Below, piece after piece: positions 9,414 to 17,248 of a DNA stretch of 37,073 bases (the stretch's first letter is position 1; each line of letters starts with the position of its first letter). The notes below the pieces were generated by a model. The model made no database searches and had not been told where the DNA came from. It saw only the letters and a list, made by a program, of their open reading frames with translations. The translations under genes and the position numbers were made by a program. Source of the DNA: Streptomyces sp. Ru72 (lineage in GTDB: Bacteria; Actinomycetota; Actinomycetes; Streptomycetales; Streptomycetaceae); contig NZ_PQSR01000074.1 in assembly GCF_002920635.1 (NCBI RefSeq), positions 1-37,073 of the forward strand, read 5' to 3'.

Positions 9414-9779
9414 TCAGACGTGACCCTCCGCGCGTTCGACGCCGTCCCAGCGCGCCCGTCTCATGTCGACCCTCGGCAGATGCCCCTCCGAGGCGCGGCC
9501 GGCCTCCCGCAGTGGGGTGCCCTCCGCCCGGTAGTGGCCGAGCGCCTCCAGCTCGTGGCCCGGGAGCAGTACGCCGTCCGCGCGAATGACGCGCCACCAG
9601 GGGACCGCTCCGCCGTAGAGCGCCATCACACGGCCCACCTGGCGCGGGCCTCCGTCCTCCAGCCACTCGGCGACGTCCCCGTACGTCATCACGCGACCGG
9701 GTGGAATGCGTTCGGCCACGTCAAGGACCCGTTCCGCGTACTCGGGCAGGGCATCCGCCGCAAGGTTCTCCTCGCTCAT
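9414..9779 (-). CDS. Alkyltransferase-like (ATL) protein, MGMT fold without the acceptor cysteine
   Basis: A 121-residue protein with the DNA-binding half of O6-alkylguanine-DNA alkyltransferase: PGRVMTYGDVAEWL (helix-turn-helix region, Tyr33), PRQVGRVMALYGG (arginine finger region) and PWWRVIRADG. In active MGMT the last motif is PCHRV; here Cys is replaced by Trp61 and His by Trp62, so methyl transfer is not possible. ATL proteins (E. coli YbaZ, yeast Atl1) bind O6-alkylguanine, flip the base and hand it to nucleotide excision repair. The ATG at 9779 is preceded by AGGA 12 bases upstream; an in-frame ATG three codons earlier (9788) is an alternative. It lies upstream of adnAB on the same strand, matching Rv3204 in mycobacteria as I recall. 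Confidence 0.9.
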   Translation of the reverse strand: MSEENLAADALPEYAERVLDVAERIPPGRVMTYGDVAEWLEDGGPRQVGRVMALYGGAVPWWRVIRADGVLLPGHELEALGHYRAEGTPLREAGRASEGHLPRVDMRRARWDGVERAEGHV

Positions 9780-9965
9780 CCGCCCCATCCTGCCCCACCC
9801 CACCGACAATGTGATGAGAGAGCGGCCGAGCGTGACCCTCGCCCCGGCGCAGCGCTTCGGGCAGACTGTGCGCCCCCGCATTTGCACCCTGATGCCCCCG
9901 TGTGTCGGGTGGGCATGCCACCATCGTGCGGGCGGTGACTGGTGATACGAGATCAAGAAGAGACG
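9780..9965. promoter_or_regulatory. Divergent intergenic region (ATL gene / membrane protein gene)
   Basis: 186 bases separate two divergent start codons, so both promoters should lie here. The plus side has AAGAAGAGA just before the ATG at 9966 as a ribosome site. A TTGCAC hexamer near 9890 could be a plus-strand -35, but no matching -10 is evident at standard spacing. Confidence 0.4.
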
Positions 9966-12845
9966 ATGAAGCAGCAGGGTGTGCACCCCGACGGCGCGGA
10001 GGGCACCCCTGGGGGTTCGTCGCGCCCTGACACCGCCGCCGCGGGCCACCACGCCGGCGAAGAGGCGAACGAGGAAGCGAACAAGGACAGGCGCGCCGAC
10101 GGCCTCACGCACGAGACGGCGCAGGACAGCCCCGGCAAGAAGGCACCCGACGGCGAGCACGGATCCGCCCGGGCGCCCGGCGACGACACACCGCCGACAG
10201 CGGCTGCCCATCGGGAACCGTCGCGGGGCGAGCAGAGCGCCGACGCCCACAACGACGAGGTGGAGGGCGACGAACCGCTGCTCCCCGCGCGCGTGCACCG
10301 CCCCTCGGACCTGATGCGGCTTCTGGTCGGCGTACTCGGGATCGTGGTGCTGCTCGCGGTCGCCGCGTTCGCGCACGGCACCACCTCGGGCCTCGAGCAG
10401 GACATCAACAGGGGGACGGGGCAGGCACCCGATCTGCTGATCAAGATCGCGGGTCTGGCATCGAGCATCGCCATCCTGCTGGTACCGGTCGCCTTCGCGA
10501 TCGAACGGCTGATCAAGCGGGACGGGGTGCGCATCGCCGACGGCGTCCTCGCGGCCGTCCTGGCCCACGGAGTGACACTCGCCACGGACCTGTGGGTCGC
10601 CCGGGCCGCCCCGCCCTCGATCCAGGAAGCGCTCACCCAGCCCTCCCCCGGCGACATCCATGCCCTGACCGACCCGGTGCACGGCTATCTCGCACCCGTC
10701 ATCGCCTATATGACGGCCGTGGGCATGTCGCGCAGGCCGCGTTGGCGTGCCGTGCTGTGGGTGGTGCTGCTGCTCGACGCCTTCTCGATGCTGGTCACCG
10801 GTTACACGACACCGTTCTCGATCATCCTGACGGTGCTGATCGGCTGGAGTGTGGCGGCCGGGACGCTGTACGCGGTGGGCTCGCCGAACGTACGGCCCAC
10901 CGGGCGGACCCTGATGGCGGGGCTGCGCACCGTCGGCTTCCGCCCGGTGAGCGCGGCGCGCGAGGAGATGCAGGACACGGCGGACAACGGCGACCGCGGC
11001 CGCCGCTACTTCGTCACCCTGGAGGACGGCCCGCCCCTCGACGTCACCGTCGTCGACCGCGAGCAGCAGGCGCAGGGCTTCTTCTACCGCGTGTGGCGGC
11101 GGCTGACGCTGCGCGGGATCACCACGCGGCGCAGCCTGCAGTCGCTGCGGCAGGCCCTGGAGCAGGAGGCGCTCCTCGCCTACGCGGCCATCGCGGCCGG
11201 CGCCAACGCGCCCAAACTGATCGCGACCTCGGAGCTGGGCCCAGACGCCGTGATGCTCGTCTACGAGCACACCGGCGGCCGCACCCTTGACCAGCTGGCC
11301 GATCAGGAGATCACCGACGAACTGCTGCACGAGACCTGGCAGCAGGTGCGGGCGCTGCAGTCGCGGCGCATCGCGCACCGGCGGCTCGCCGGCGACGCCC
11401 TCGTGGTGGATCGTTCCGGCACCGTCATCCTGACGGATCTGCGCGGTGGTGAGATCGCGGCCGGTGACCTGGTGCTGCGCATGGACATCGCGCAACTGCT
11501 GACCACGCTCGGACTCCGGGTCGGTGCCGAGCGGGCGGTGGCATCCGCGGTCGACGTGCTCGGCCCGGACGCGGTCGCCGACTGTCTGCCCATGCTGCAG
11601 CCCATCGCGCTGACCCGCTCCACGCGCGCGACGCTCCGGAGGCTGGCCCGAGAACGGGCCCAGCGCGAGCGGGAAGCGGTCCTGGAGGCGTCCCGGCAGG
11701 CCAAGGCGGCCCGTGGGGAGGAGACCCACGACGGCTCCGGGGTGGTTCTCGACAAGCCGGACAAGAAGGCGGTGCGCGCCGAGCAGCGGGCCGAGAAGCG
11801 GGCGATCGACGAGGCGTTGGAGGAGGCCCGCGAGGAGGACCTGCTCACCCAGATCCGCCACCAGGTGCTGCGCATCCGGCCGCAGGCGCCGGTGGAGCCG
11901 GCCCGTCTGGAGCGGGTCCGGCCGCGGACGCTGATCAGCTTCATGGCGGGCGCCATCGGCGCGTACTTCCTGTTGACGCAGCTCACCCACATCCAGTTCG
12001 GCACGCTCTTCGCCAACGCCGAGTGGGGCTGGGTTGCGGCGGCCGTGGTCTTCTCCGCGCTGAGCTACGTGGCGGCGGCGATGGCGCTGCTCGGCTTCGT
12101 GCCCGAGCGGGTGCCGTTCCTGCGGACCGTGGCCGCGCAGGTCGCCGGATCGTTCGTGAAGATCGTGGCGCCCGCCGCGGTCGGGGGCGTCGCGCTGAAC
12201 ACGCGGTTCCTCCAGCGCGCGGGGGTGCGACCGGGGCTCGCGGTGGCGAGCGTGGGCGCCTCGCAGCTGTTCGGGCTGGGCTGTCACATCCTGATGCTGC
12301 TGTCCTTCGGCTACCTCACGGGCACCGAGAAGACGCCCTCCCTGTCCCCGTCCCGCACGGTCATCGCAGGTCTGCTCACGGTCTCAGTGCTCGTGCTGGT
12401 CGTCACGTCCGTGCCGTTCCTGCGGAAGTTCGTCGTCACGCGCGTGCGGTCGCTGTTCGCGGGCGTCGTCCCGCGCATGCTCGACGTACTGCAGCGGCCG
12501 CAGAAGCTGGTCACCGGCATCGGCGGCATGCTGCTGCTGACCGCGTCCTTCGTGATGTGCCTGGACGCCTCGATCCGGGCGTTCGGACACGAGGAGAGGA
12601 CCACGCTGAGCCTGGCCAGCGTCGCGGTCGTCTTCCTCGCCGGCAACGCCCTCGGCTCGGCCGCCCCGACCCCCGGCGGTGTGGGCGCGGTCGAGGCGAC
12701 GTTGACGGTCGGTCTGATCGCCGTCGGCCTCCCCAAGGAGGTCGCGGCTCCCGCGGTGCTGCTGTACCGGCTGCTGACGCTGTGGCTGCCGGTGCTGCCC
12801 GGGTGGCTGTTCTTCAACCATCTCACGCGCAAGGACGCCCTCTAG
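9966..12845 (+). CDS. Large membrane protein: degenerate kinase-like domain fused to UPF0104/LPG-synthase-type TM domain
   Basis: 959 residues in four parts. Residues 1-110 are a charged, disordered N-terminus. About 115-310 carry several membrane helices (first one in RLLVGVLGIVVLLAVAAF). About 357-525 resemble a small-molecule/protein-kinase lobe: LEQEALLAYAAIAAGANAP, VMLVYEHTGG (hinge-like), AHRRLAGDALVV where HxD would be, and VILTDLRGG where DFG would be. About 655-955 is a run of membrane helices of the lysylphosphatidylglycerol-synthase N-terminal / TIGR00374 flippase-like family, including a GSAAPTPGGVGAVEATLT motif. There is no aminoacyl-transferase domain, so it should not make lysyl-PG; a lipid transport or regulatory role is inferred. 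I chose the ATG at 9966, eight codons into the open frame, because of its ribosome site. It has a plus-strand gene downstream but no obvious operon. Confidence 0.8.
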   Translation: MKQQGVHPDGAEGTPGGSSRPDTAAAGHHAGEEANEEANKDRRADGLTHETAQDSPGKKAPDGEHGSARAPGDDTPPTAAAHREPSRGEQSADAHNDEVEGDEPLLPARVHRPSDLMRLLVGVLGIVVLLAVAAFAHGTTSGLEQDINRGTGQAPDLLIKIAGLASSIAILLVPVAFAIERLIKRDGVRIADGVLAAVLAHGVTLATDLWVARAAPPSIQEALTQPSPGDIHALTDPVHGYLAPVIAYMTAVGMSRRPRWRAVLWVVLLLDAFSMLVTGYTTPFSIILTVLIGWSVAAGTLYAVGSPNVRPTGRTLMAGLRTVGFRPVSAAREEMQDTADNGDRGRRYFVTLEDGPPLDVTVVDREQQAQGFFYRVWRRLTLRGITTRRSLQSLRQALEQEALLAYAAIAAGANAPKLIATSELGPDAVMLVYEHTGGRTLDQLADQEITDELLHETWQQVRALQSRRIAHRRLAGDALVVDRSGTVILTDLRGGEIAAGDLVLRMDIAQLLTTLGLRVGAERAVASAVDVLGPDAVADCLPMLQPIALTRSTRATLRRLARERAQREREAVLEASRQAKAARGEETHDGSGVVLDKPDKKAVRAEQRAEKRAIDEALEEAREEDLLTQIRHQVLRIRPQAPVEPARLERVRPRTLISFMAGAIGAYFLLTQLTHIQFGTLFANAEWGWVAAAVVFSALSYVAAAMALLGFVPERVPFLRTVAAQVAGSFVKIVAPAAVGGVALNTRFLQRAGVRPGLAVASVGASQLFGLGCHILMLLSFGYLTGTEKTPSLSPSRTVIAGLLTVSVLVLVVTSVPFLRKFVVTRVRSLFAGVVPRMLDVLQRPQKLVTGIGGMLLLTASFVMCLDASIRAFGHEERTTLSLASVAVVFLAGNALGSAAPTPGGVGAVEATLTVGLIAVGLPKEVAAPAVLLYRLLTLWLPVLPGWLFFNHLTRKDAL

Positions 12846-12849
12846 GACT

Positions 12850-12869
12850 GCCGCGTACGGCACCGCGGC
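12850..12869 (+). terminator. Possible terminator hairpin after the membrane protein gene
   Basis: GCCGCG / CGCGGC, a 6-bp stem with an 8-base loop starting 5 bases after the stop codon. It is short and lacks a T-run, so weakly supported. Confidence 0.3.
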
Positions 12870-12999
12870 GGGACTCGCGGGCCACCCGGTGCGCCCTGAC
12901 CGGCCCTCGGGCACAGGCGACACGCGATGACGGCGGTGGGGGTCACCCGCACGGACCGCGTCCCGAGCGCCCCGGGCCGTGCGGTCGCACGATGGGGAC

Positions 13000-14544
13000 A
13001 TGCCGAACCGTCTCCCGAAGCGCGCCGCCGCCGTGAGCGCCGCCGCCGTGCTTGTGTCCTCCCTTCTGACGGGCTGCGCCAGCGGCTTCGTGGACGGGGA
13101 GCTGTCGAGTCAGAAGCTGGTCTGGAACAACTGCCCGGCGCCGTCCGTGTCAGAGGGCGGCGGCACCGCCCCCTCGCCGCTGCCGAACGGCGGACGGTGG
13201 CAGTGCGCGACCATGAAGGTGCCCCTGAGCTGGGACGACCCCACGAGCGGCACCATTGACATCGCGCTGATCAGGGTCAAGGCCAGCGGCCCCCCGAGCA
13301 AGCGGATCGGTTCCCTGATCTTCAACTTCGGCGGCCCGGGCGGCTCCGGTGTCAGCGCCCTGCCCGCCTTCGCACAGGACTACGAGACCCTGCGCACGCG
13401 CTACGACCTCGTGAGCTTCGACCCACGCGGGGTCGGCCGGAGCGCGGGCGTGAAGTGCGAGGACGACCAGCAGCTCGACGCTTTCTTCCAGCAGGACCAG
13501 ACGCCCGACAACACGACCGAGCTGACGGCCCTCCTGAACAGCACCAAGCAGTTCAACAACGCCTGCCGGCAGTACTCCGGCAAGGTGCTGCCCCATGTGC
13601 GCACCACCGACGCGGCACGGGACATGGATCTGCTGCGCCAGGTGCTCGGCGACAAGAAGCTGCACTACTTCGGCATCTCGTACGGCACCGAACTCGGCGG
13701 TGTCTACGCACACTTGTTCCCCAAGAATGTCGGGCGGGCCGCGCTGGACGGGGTCGTGGACCCGACGCAGAACCCGGAACAGAGCGCGCTCGGACAGGCC
13801 AAGGGCTTCCAGCTCGCGCTGGACAACTACGCCCGGGACTGCACCTCCAAGAGCACCGGATGCCCGGTCGGCCGCACCCCGCAGGATGTCGAGAACCGGA
13901 TCGTCGCCCTGCTGAAGAGACTCGACACCAAGCCGATCCCCGGAATCTTCCCCCGCCGGCTGACCCAGACCGCCGCGACCAACGGCATCGCGGAGGCGCT
14001 GTACTCGAAGGACTTCTGGGGCTACCTGACCGAAGGGCTGCAGCGGGCCTACGCGGGCGACGGGGAGGTGCTGATGGTGCTCTCGGACGCGATGAACGGG
14101 CGCGACGAGAACGGCCACTACAGCAACCTCATCCCCGCGAACATCGCCATCAACTGCGCTGACGAGAAGGCGCGGTACACGCCGGCGGACGTGAAGGCCA
14201 AGCTGCCGGAGTTCCGGGCCGCCTCCCCGGTGTTCGGCGACTTTCTGGCCTGGGGCATGCTCAGCTGCACGGGTTGGCCCGTGGCAGGAGCCGCCAGCCA
14301 TCCGAACGTGAGCGCGCCCGGCGCCCCGCCGATCCTCGTGATCGGCAACACCGGCGACCCGGCCACCCCCTACGAGGGCGCCAAGAGGATGGCGGAGGCG
14401 CTGGGCAAGGGCGTCGGCGTGGAGCTGACGTACAAGGGCCAGGGGCACGGTGCCTACGACAGCGGGAACAAGTGCGTGCAGAGCGTCGTGAACGGCTACC
14501 TGCTGAACGGAAAGGTCCCCGCGGCCGGCACCGTCTGCACCTGA
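13000..14544 (+). CDS. slpD: Secreted lipoprotein alpha/beta hydrolase, tripeptidyl aminopeptidase (Tap) family, SlpD-like
   Basis: 514 residues starting with a lipoprotein signal: KR, a hydrophobic stretch and lipobox LLTGC (lipid-modified C26). The mature part is an S33-type serine peptidase. It has an oxyanion loop FNFGGPGGSG (109-117), nucleophile elbow GISYGTE (S227), acid in GNTGDPATPYEG, and His in GQGHGAYDSG inside the C-terminal TAP-like domain. Such enzymes remove short peptides from protein N-termini at the cell surface. Streptomyces lividans SlpD and SlpE are mycelium-associated members of this family; which of the two tandem copies is D or E is my guess from order. I prefer ATG 13000 because the signal peptide then has normal length, though an in-frame GTG at 12979 exists. 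The start has only GGGG close upstream. Confidence 0.88.
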   Translation: MPNRLPKRAAAVSAAAVLVSSLLTGCASGFVDGELSSQKLVWNNCPAPSVSEGGGTAPSPLPNGGRWQCATMKVPLSWDDPTSGTIDIALIRVKASGPPSKRIGSLIFNFGGPGGSGVSALPAFAQDYETLRTRYDLVSFDPRGVGRSAGVKCEDDQQLDAFFQQDQTPDNTTELTALLNSTKQFNNACRQYSGKVLPHVRTTDAARDMDLLRQVLGDKKLHYFGISYGTELGGVYAHLFPKNVGRAALDGVVDPTQNPEQSALGQAKGFQLALDNYARDCTSKSTGCPVGRTPQDVENRIVALLKRLDTKPIPGIFPRRLTQTAATNGIAEALYSKDFWGYLTEGLQRAYAGDGEVLMVLSDAMNGRDENGHYSNLIPANIAINCADEKARYTPADVKAKLPEFRAASPVFGDFLAWGMLSCTGWPVAGAASHPNVSAPGAPPILVIGNTGDPATPYEGAKRMAEALGKGVGVELTYKGQGHGAYDSGNKCVQSVVNGYLLNGKVPAAGTVCT

Positions 14545-14611
14545 CCGACGCACCTGCACCCCACCCGACCGCTCCCGCACCCGACCCACCCGGACCCCAC
14601 CCGCCCACATG

Positions 14612-14642
14612 CGGAAATCCCGACCCGCATTACGGAAATCCC
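14612..14642 (+). repeat. Two direct repeats CGGAAATCCC spaced 21 bases
   Basis: CGGAAATCCC occurs at 14612-14621 and 14633-14642. The 21-base period is two helical turns, so both copies face the same side of the DNA. They sit about 110-140 bases before the slpE start, in the only AT-richer patch of this gap. A regulator-binding role is inferred from the spacing. Confidence 0.6.
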
Positions 14643-14654
14643 CAGGTCAGATGG

Positions 14655-14663
14655 TTGTCCACA
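14655..14663 (+). promoter_or_regulatory. DnaA-box sequence TTGTCCACA upstream of slpE
   Basis: Exact match to the streptomycete DnaA box consensus (TTGTCCACA), 12 bases after the second direct repeat. A TACGAT element follows at 14691-14696 that could be a -10. A single box can occur by chance, so function is unproven. Confidence 0.45.
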
Positions 14664-14750
14664 GGCTGGCACGGGCTCGACTCGACCCGCCTACGATGGC
14701 CTCATCGCTTCCCGCGTCATCGAGCGGGGAGCGGATGAGGGGGTGTACAG

Positions 14751-16235
14751 ATGTCACGTTTTCCACGGTGGACGGCCGCGATCGCCGCCGCGCTGCTGGT
14801 GGCCGGCTGTGGTGGCGGTTCGTCCGGCGGAGGCGGGACCTCGGGGCTGCCCTCCTCGCTCACCTCGCAGAAGCTCGACTGGGGCCGCTGCAAGGGCACG
14901 TCGGCGCCGAGCGGCGACTGGCAGTGCGCCACGCTGAAGGCACCGCTGGACTGGGCGAAGCCGGGCGGTGAGACGATCGGCCTGGCCCTGATCAGGTCCC
15001 GGGCCGACGGAGGCGACCGGATCGGCTCACTGCTCTTCAACTTCGGTGGCCCGGGCGGCTCCGGCGTCTCGATGATGCCGTCGTTCGCGAGCACGGTCTC
15101 CACCCTCCACGAGCGCTACGACCTGGTGAGCTGGGATCCTCGCGGCGTCGGGGCCAGCGAGGGGATCCGCTGCCGCAGCGACCGGGCGATCCAGGCCGCC
15201 GAGAGCATCGACGTGACACCGGACGACACCGCCGAGGAGAAGGCATACCTCAATGACGCCGCCGCCTTCGGCAAGGGCTGCGCGAAGGCAGCCGGAAAGC
15301 TGCTGGGGCACGTCTCGACGGCCGACACCGCCCGGGACATGGACCTGATGCGCCAGGTCCTCGGCGACCGGACGACGCACTACTTCGGCATCTCGTACGG
15401 CACCGAACTGGGTGGCGTGTACGCCCACCTGTTCCCGAAGAACGTGGGGCGCATGGTGCTGGACGCCGTCGTCGACCCCACCGCGGACAGCGTCGGCCAC
15501 GCGAAGAACCAGGCCCTCGGGTTCCAGCGCGCGCTGGACGACTACCTGAGGTCGACGGGGCAGGACCCGAAGCAGGGCTCCAAGAAGATCACCGAGCTGC
15601 TGCGGCGAACAGACGCGAAGCCACTGCCGACGTCGTCGGGCCGGGAGCTCACACAGACACTGGCCGTCACCGGCATCGTGCTGCCGCTCTACAGCAAGCA
15701 CGCCTGGCCCATGCTCACCAGCGCCTTGCAGGCGGCCGAGGCGGGCGACGGTTCCGGGCTGCTGGCGCTGGCCGACAGCTACAACGAGCGGGATTCGTCA
15801 GGTCACTACGGCACCACGACACACGCGCAACGGGTCATATCGTGCCTGGACGACAGACAGCGGCCGACACCCGAGTCGGTGAAGAAACTCCTGCCGGAGT
15901 TCGAGAGGATCTCACCCGTGTTCGGCGACTTCCTGGGCTGGGACACGGCCGGCTGGTGCCACGACTGGCCGGTGGCCGGACAGTTCGACCACCCGGTGGT
16001 CAGCGCGCCGGGAGCCGCGCCAGTGCTGCTGGTGGGCAACACCGGGGATCCCGCAACACCCTACGAGGGCGCCCGGAAGATGGCCGACGGGCTGGGCAAG
16101 GGTGTCGGAGTGGAGCTCACCTGGAAGGGCGAGGGCCACGGGGCGTACGGAAACGGGAGCACCTGCGTGGACTCCGCGGTGAACGCGTATCTGTTGAACG
16201 GGACCGTGCCGAAGGACGGAACGCTCTGTTCATGA
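14751..16235 (+). CDS. slpE: Secreted lipoprotein alpha/beta hydrolase, Tap family, SlpE-like paralogue
   Basis: 494 residues, a paralogue of the preceding gene. The lipoprotein signal ends in LVAGC (C20) followed by a Gly/Ser-rich tether. The fold markers repeat: LFNFGGPGGSG (96-105), GISYGTELGG (S215), GNTGDPATPYEG and GEGHGAYGNG with the catalytic His. The two proteins share long near-identical stretches around the nucleophile (YFGISYGTELGGVYAHLFPKN), while an insert after about residue 240 is shorter here. The ATG at 14751 has a clear ribosome site GAGGGGG seven bases upstream. The 206-base gap to the first copy contains direct repeats and a DnaA-box match, so this gene may be independently regulated. 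It probably acts on peptides at the outer membrane face; substrate is not readable. Confidence 0.88.
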   Translation: MSRFPRWTAAIAAALLVAGCGGGSSGGGGTSGLPSSLTSQKLDWGRCKGTSAPSGDWQCATLKAPLDWAKPGGETIGLALIRSRADGGDRIGSLLFNFGGPGGSGVSMMPSFASTVSTLHERYDLVSWDPRGVGASEGIRCRSDRAIQAAESIDVTPDDTAEEKAYLNDAAAFGKGCAKAAGKLLGHVSTADTARDMDLMRQVLGDRTTHYFGISYGTELGGVYAHLFPKNVGRMVLDAVVDPTADSVGHAKNQALGFQRALDDYLRSTGQDPKQGSKKITELLRRTDAKPLPTSSGRELTQTLAVTGIVLPLYSKHAWPMLTSALQAAEAGDGSGLLALADSYNERDSSGHYGTTTHAQRVISCLDDRQRPTPESVKKLLPEFERISPVFGDFLGWDTAGWCHDWPVAGQFDHPVVSAPGAAPVLLVGNTGDPATPYEGARKMADGLGKGVGVELTWKGEGHGAYGNGSTCVDSAVNAYLLNGTVPKDGTLCS

Positions 16236-16498
16236 CGAGCGCGGGAGCTTCGGACACCCATGGCACCCGAAAACCCCGGGGGCGCAGGGAGGAGCCGAGC
16301 CCAGGGCCACAAGCACATGCGTTGCTCACGCACGAGCGCCCTCCCGAGCCGTCTTGGGGCCGTGGAAGGGCGTTCGACGGCGACCGACGTCGACAACTGC
16401 CGACAGCTGAGCAGCAGGTCGGAGCAGTGATCAAGTAGGCGACCGCAGGTCATGCCGCCGTTGATCAGTCGTGGCCGTACTGGGAGCCGTCCTTGGGT
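16236..16498. other. Convergent intergenic region after slpE
   Basis: 263 bases between the slpE stop and the stop of the minus-strand small membrane protein. Several frames are open but none has family features. I see no strong terminator hairpin, only short GC palindromes such as CCCCGGGG near 16276. Confidence 0.5.
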
Positions 16499-16699
16499 TC
16501 ACCAGGAGTGCGATTGCGTTCGATCACGTCCGAGGAATCTCCGGATCAACAAGAACGCGCCTACGGCGATCAGGGCGAGCCCCGTCAGGATCAAGGTGGC
16601 CCCGAGTGCGGTCAGAAATGCCCCGATCAGGATGAGGAGCGCCCCGATGACGACCAGGAGCGTCCCGATGATGAAGAGAAACAGCGCGAGGACGGTCAC
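16499..16699 (-). CDS. Small membrane protein with glycine every seven residues
   Basis: 66 residues, almost entirely hydrophobic to residue 52, then a basic tail RRFLGRDR. The GTG start at 16699 is well supported by AGGAGG six bases upstream; a longer frame to 16873 would add a polar non-family extension. Glycines fall exactly at 12, 19, 26, 33, 40 and 47, usually preceded by Ile/Leu/Val and followed by Ala, giving repeated IGA units. The hydrophobic length suits two membrane helices with a tight turn, which could pack or oligomerise along a glycine stripe. I do not recognise a named family. The gene follows a truncated-looking ORF on the same strand (85-base gap). Function unknown. Confidence 0.8.
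   Translation of the reverse strand: MTVLALFLFIIGTLLVVIGALLILIGAFLTALGATLILTGLALIAVGAFLLIRRFLGRDRTQSHSW
16559..16672 (-). repeat. Imperfect 21-bp tandem repeats coding the glycine heptads
   Basis: On the plus strand each unit begins like GCCCCGATSA, with the Gly codon complements ending at 16561, 16582, 16603, 16624, 16645 and 16666, exactly 21 bases apart. The unit is in frame (7 codons), which suggests the gene grew by duplication of one heptad. Confidence 0.7.
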
Positions 16700-16784
16700 A
16701 TCTGTCCTCCTGTTCTCCCCCGCTCTGGTTTCTTCCTCACCCCCTGCAAACACTCTCCTCCACATCACCAAGTACACGCGAGGA

Positions 16785-16946
16785 TCAAGCTGTGCATCCG
16801 CACTTCTCGTAGGCGGCGGTCCGTGAGTCCAAAAGCCACTGGCGGCTCTGGCCACGCCGTCCGACGACGCCACCGGCGGTGACGCCCACGACGGTGGCGG
16901 CGATACCTCCCGCAGTGGATATCAGGAGTCCCCATGGGACAGTCAC
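16785..16946 (-). CDS. Truncated small membrane-anchored protein (possible gene remnant)
   Basis: 53 residues from a GTG at 16946 preceded by a rich purine ribosome site GGAGGGAGAGG. It reads a short N-terminus, a Gly/Val/Ala membrane helix (GGIAATVVGVTAGGVVG) and then RRGQSRQWLLDSRTAAYEK before ending in CGCTA. From memory, a membrane helix followed by RRxxxRQWxxDxRxxAY is the N-terminus of larger streptomycete hypothetical proteins (about 150-200 residues), so this looks like a 3'-truncated copy. The codons have less G/C at third positions than neighbouring genes. It could still be expressed as a small peptide. It lies just upstream of the heptad-glycine gene. Confidence 0.5.
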   Translation of the reverse strand: MTVPWGLLISTAGGIAATVVGVTAGGVVGRRGQSRQWLLDSRTAAYEKCGCTA

Positions 16947-16975
16947 GCCACCTCTCCCTCCAGTCCGGTCGGCTC

Positions 16976-17005
16976 AGAATCCCGCATCGGAACCGGCAAG
17001 ATCAA
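16976..17005 (-). promoter_or_regulatory. Possible promoter for the small membrane ORFs
   Basis: On the minus strand TTGATC (17005-17000) and GATTCT (16981-16976) are separated by 18 bases, about 30 bases before the GTG at 16946. The -35 fits well, the -10 only moderately. Confidence 0.3.
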
Positions 17006-17177
17006 CGAGTTGGGAGGGTGGCACAGGTCGTATCGGCGCCGGGCTACCGCGCTGCCGGGGCCACGCCTGCGTCCGCAGCCGTTCCCAACGGTGACGTGGT
17101 CCCGGAAACGGCGGCCTGGTGTGCCCCTGGGCCGTCCCCATACCGTGCGAGGCCGCCCGACGCCGACCGACAACGAC

Positions 17178-17219
17178 AGAAGCCCACGGCATCTGAGCTG
17201 GTCAGAGCCGTGGGCTTCT
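17178..17219 (-). terminator. Strong terminator hairpin downstream of moeZ
   Basis: Perfect 13-bp stem AGAAGCCCACGGC / GCCGTGGGCTTCT, continued after one bulged A by a 5-bp stem TCTGA / TCAGA around the loop GCTGG. It starts 30 bases after the moeZ stop. The near-symmetry would let it work in both directions. No long T-run follows on the minus strand. Confidence 0.88.
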
Positions 17220-17248
17220 TCTGCCTCGCTGGTGGGCGAGACCGCTGA

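Noticed and set aside
5727..9938. Very long open frame on the plus strand opposite adnA
   Set aside because: It is antisense to clear helicase-nuclease motifs and is an effect of high G/C third positions; its protein has no family features.
16700..16873. N-terminal extension of the heptad-glycine protein
   Set aside because: Polar, atypical sequence; the AGGAGG six bases before the GTG at 16699 marks the real start.
17009..17089. tRNA-like segment: GTTGGGA and TCCCAAC pair at the ends, and GTGGCACAG resembles a D-arm start
   Set aside because: No D-stem, anticodon stem or T-stem/T-loop can be formed in between, so it is at best a decayed remnant and probably chance.
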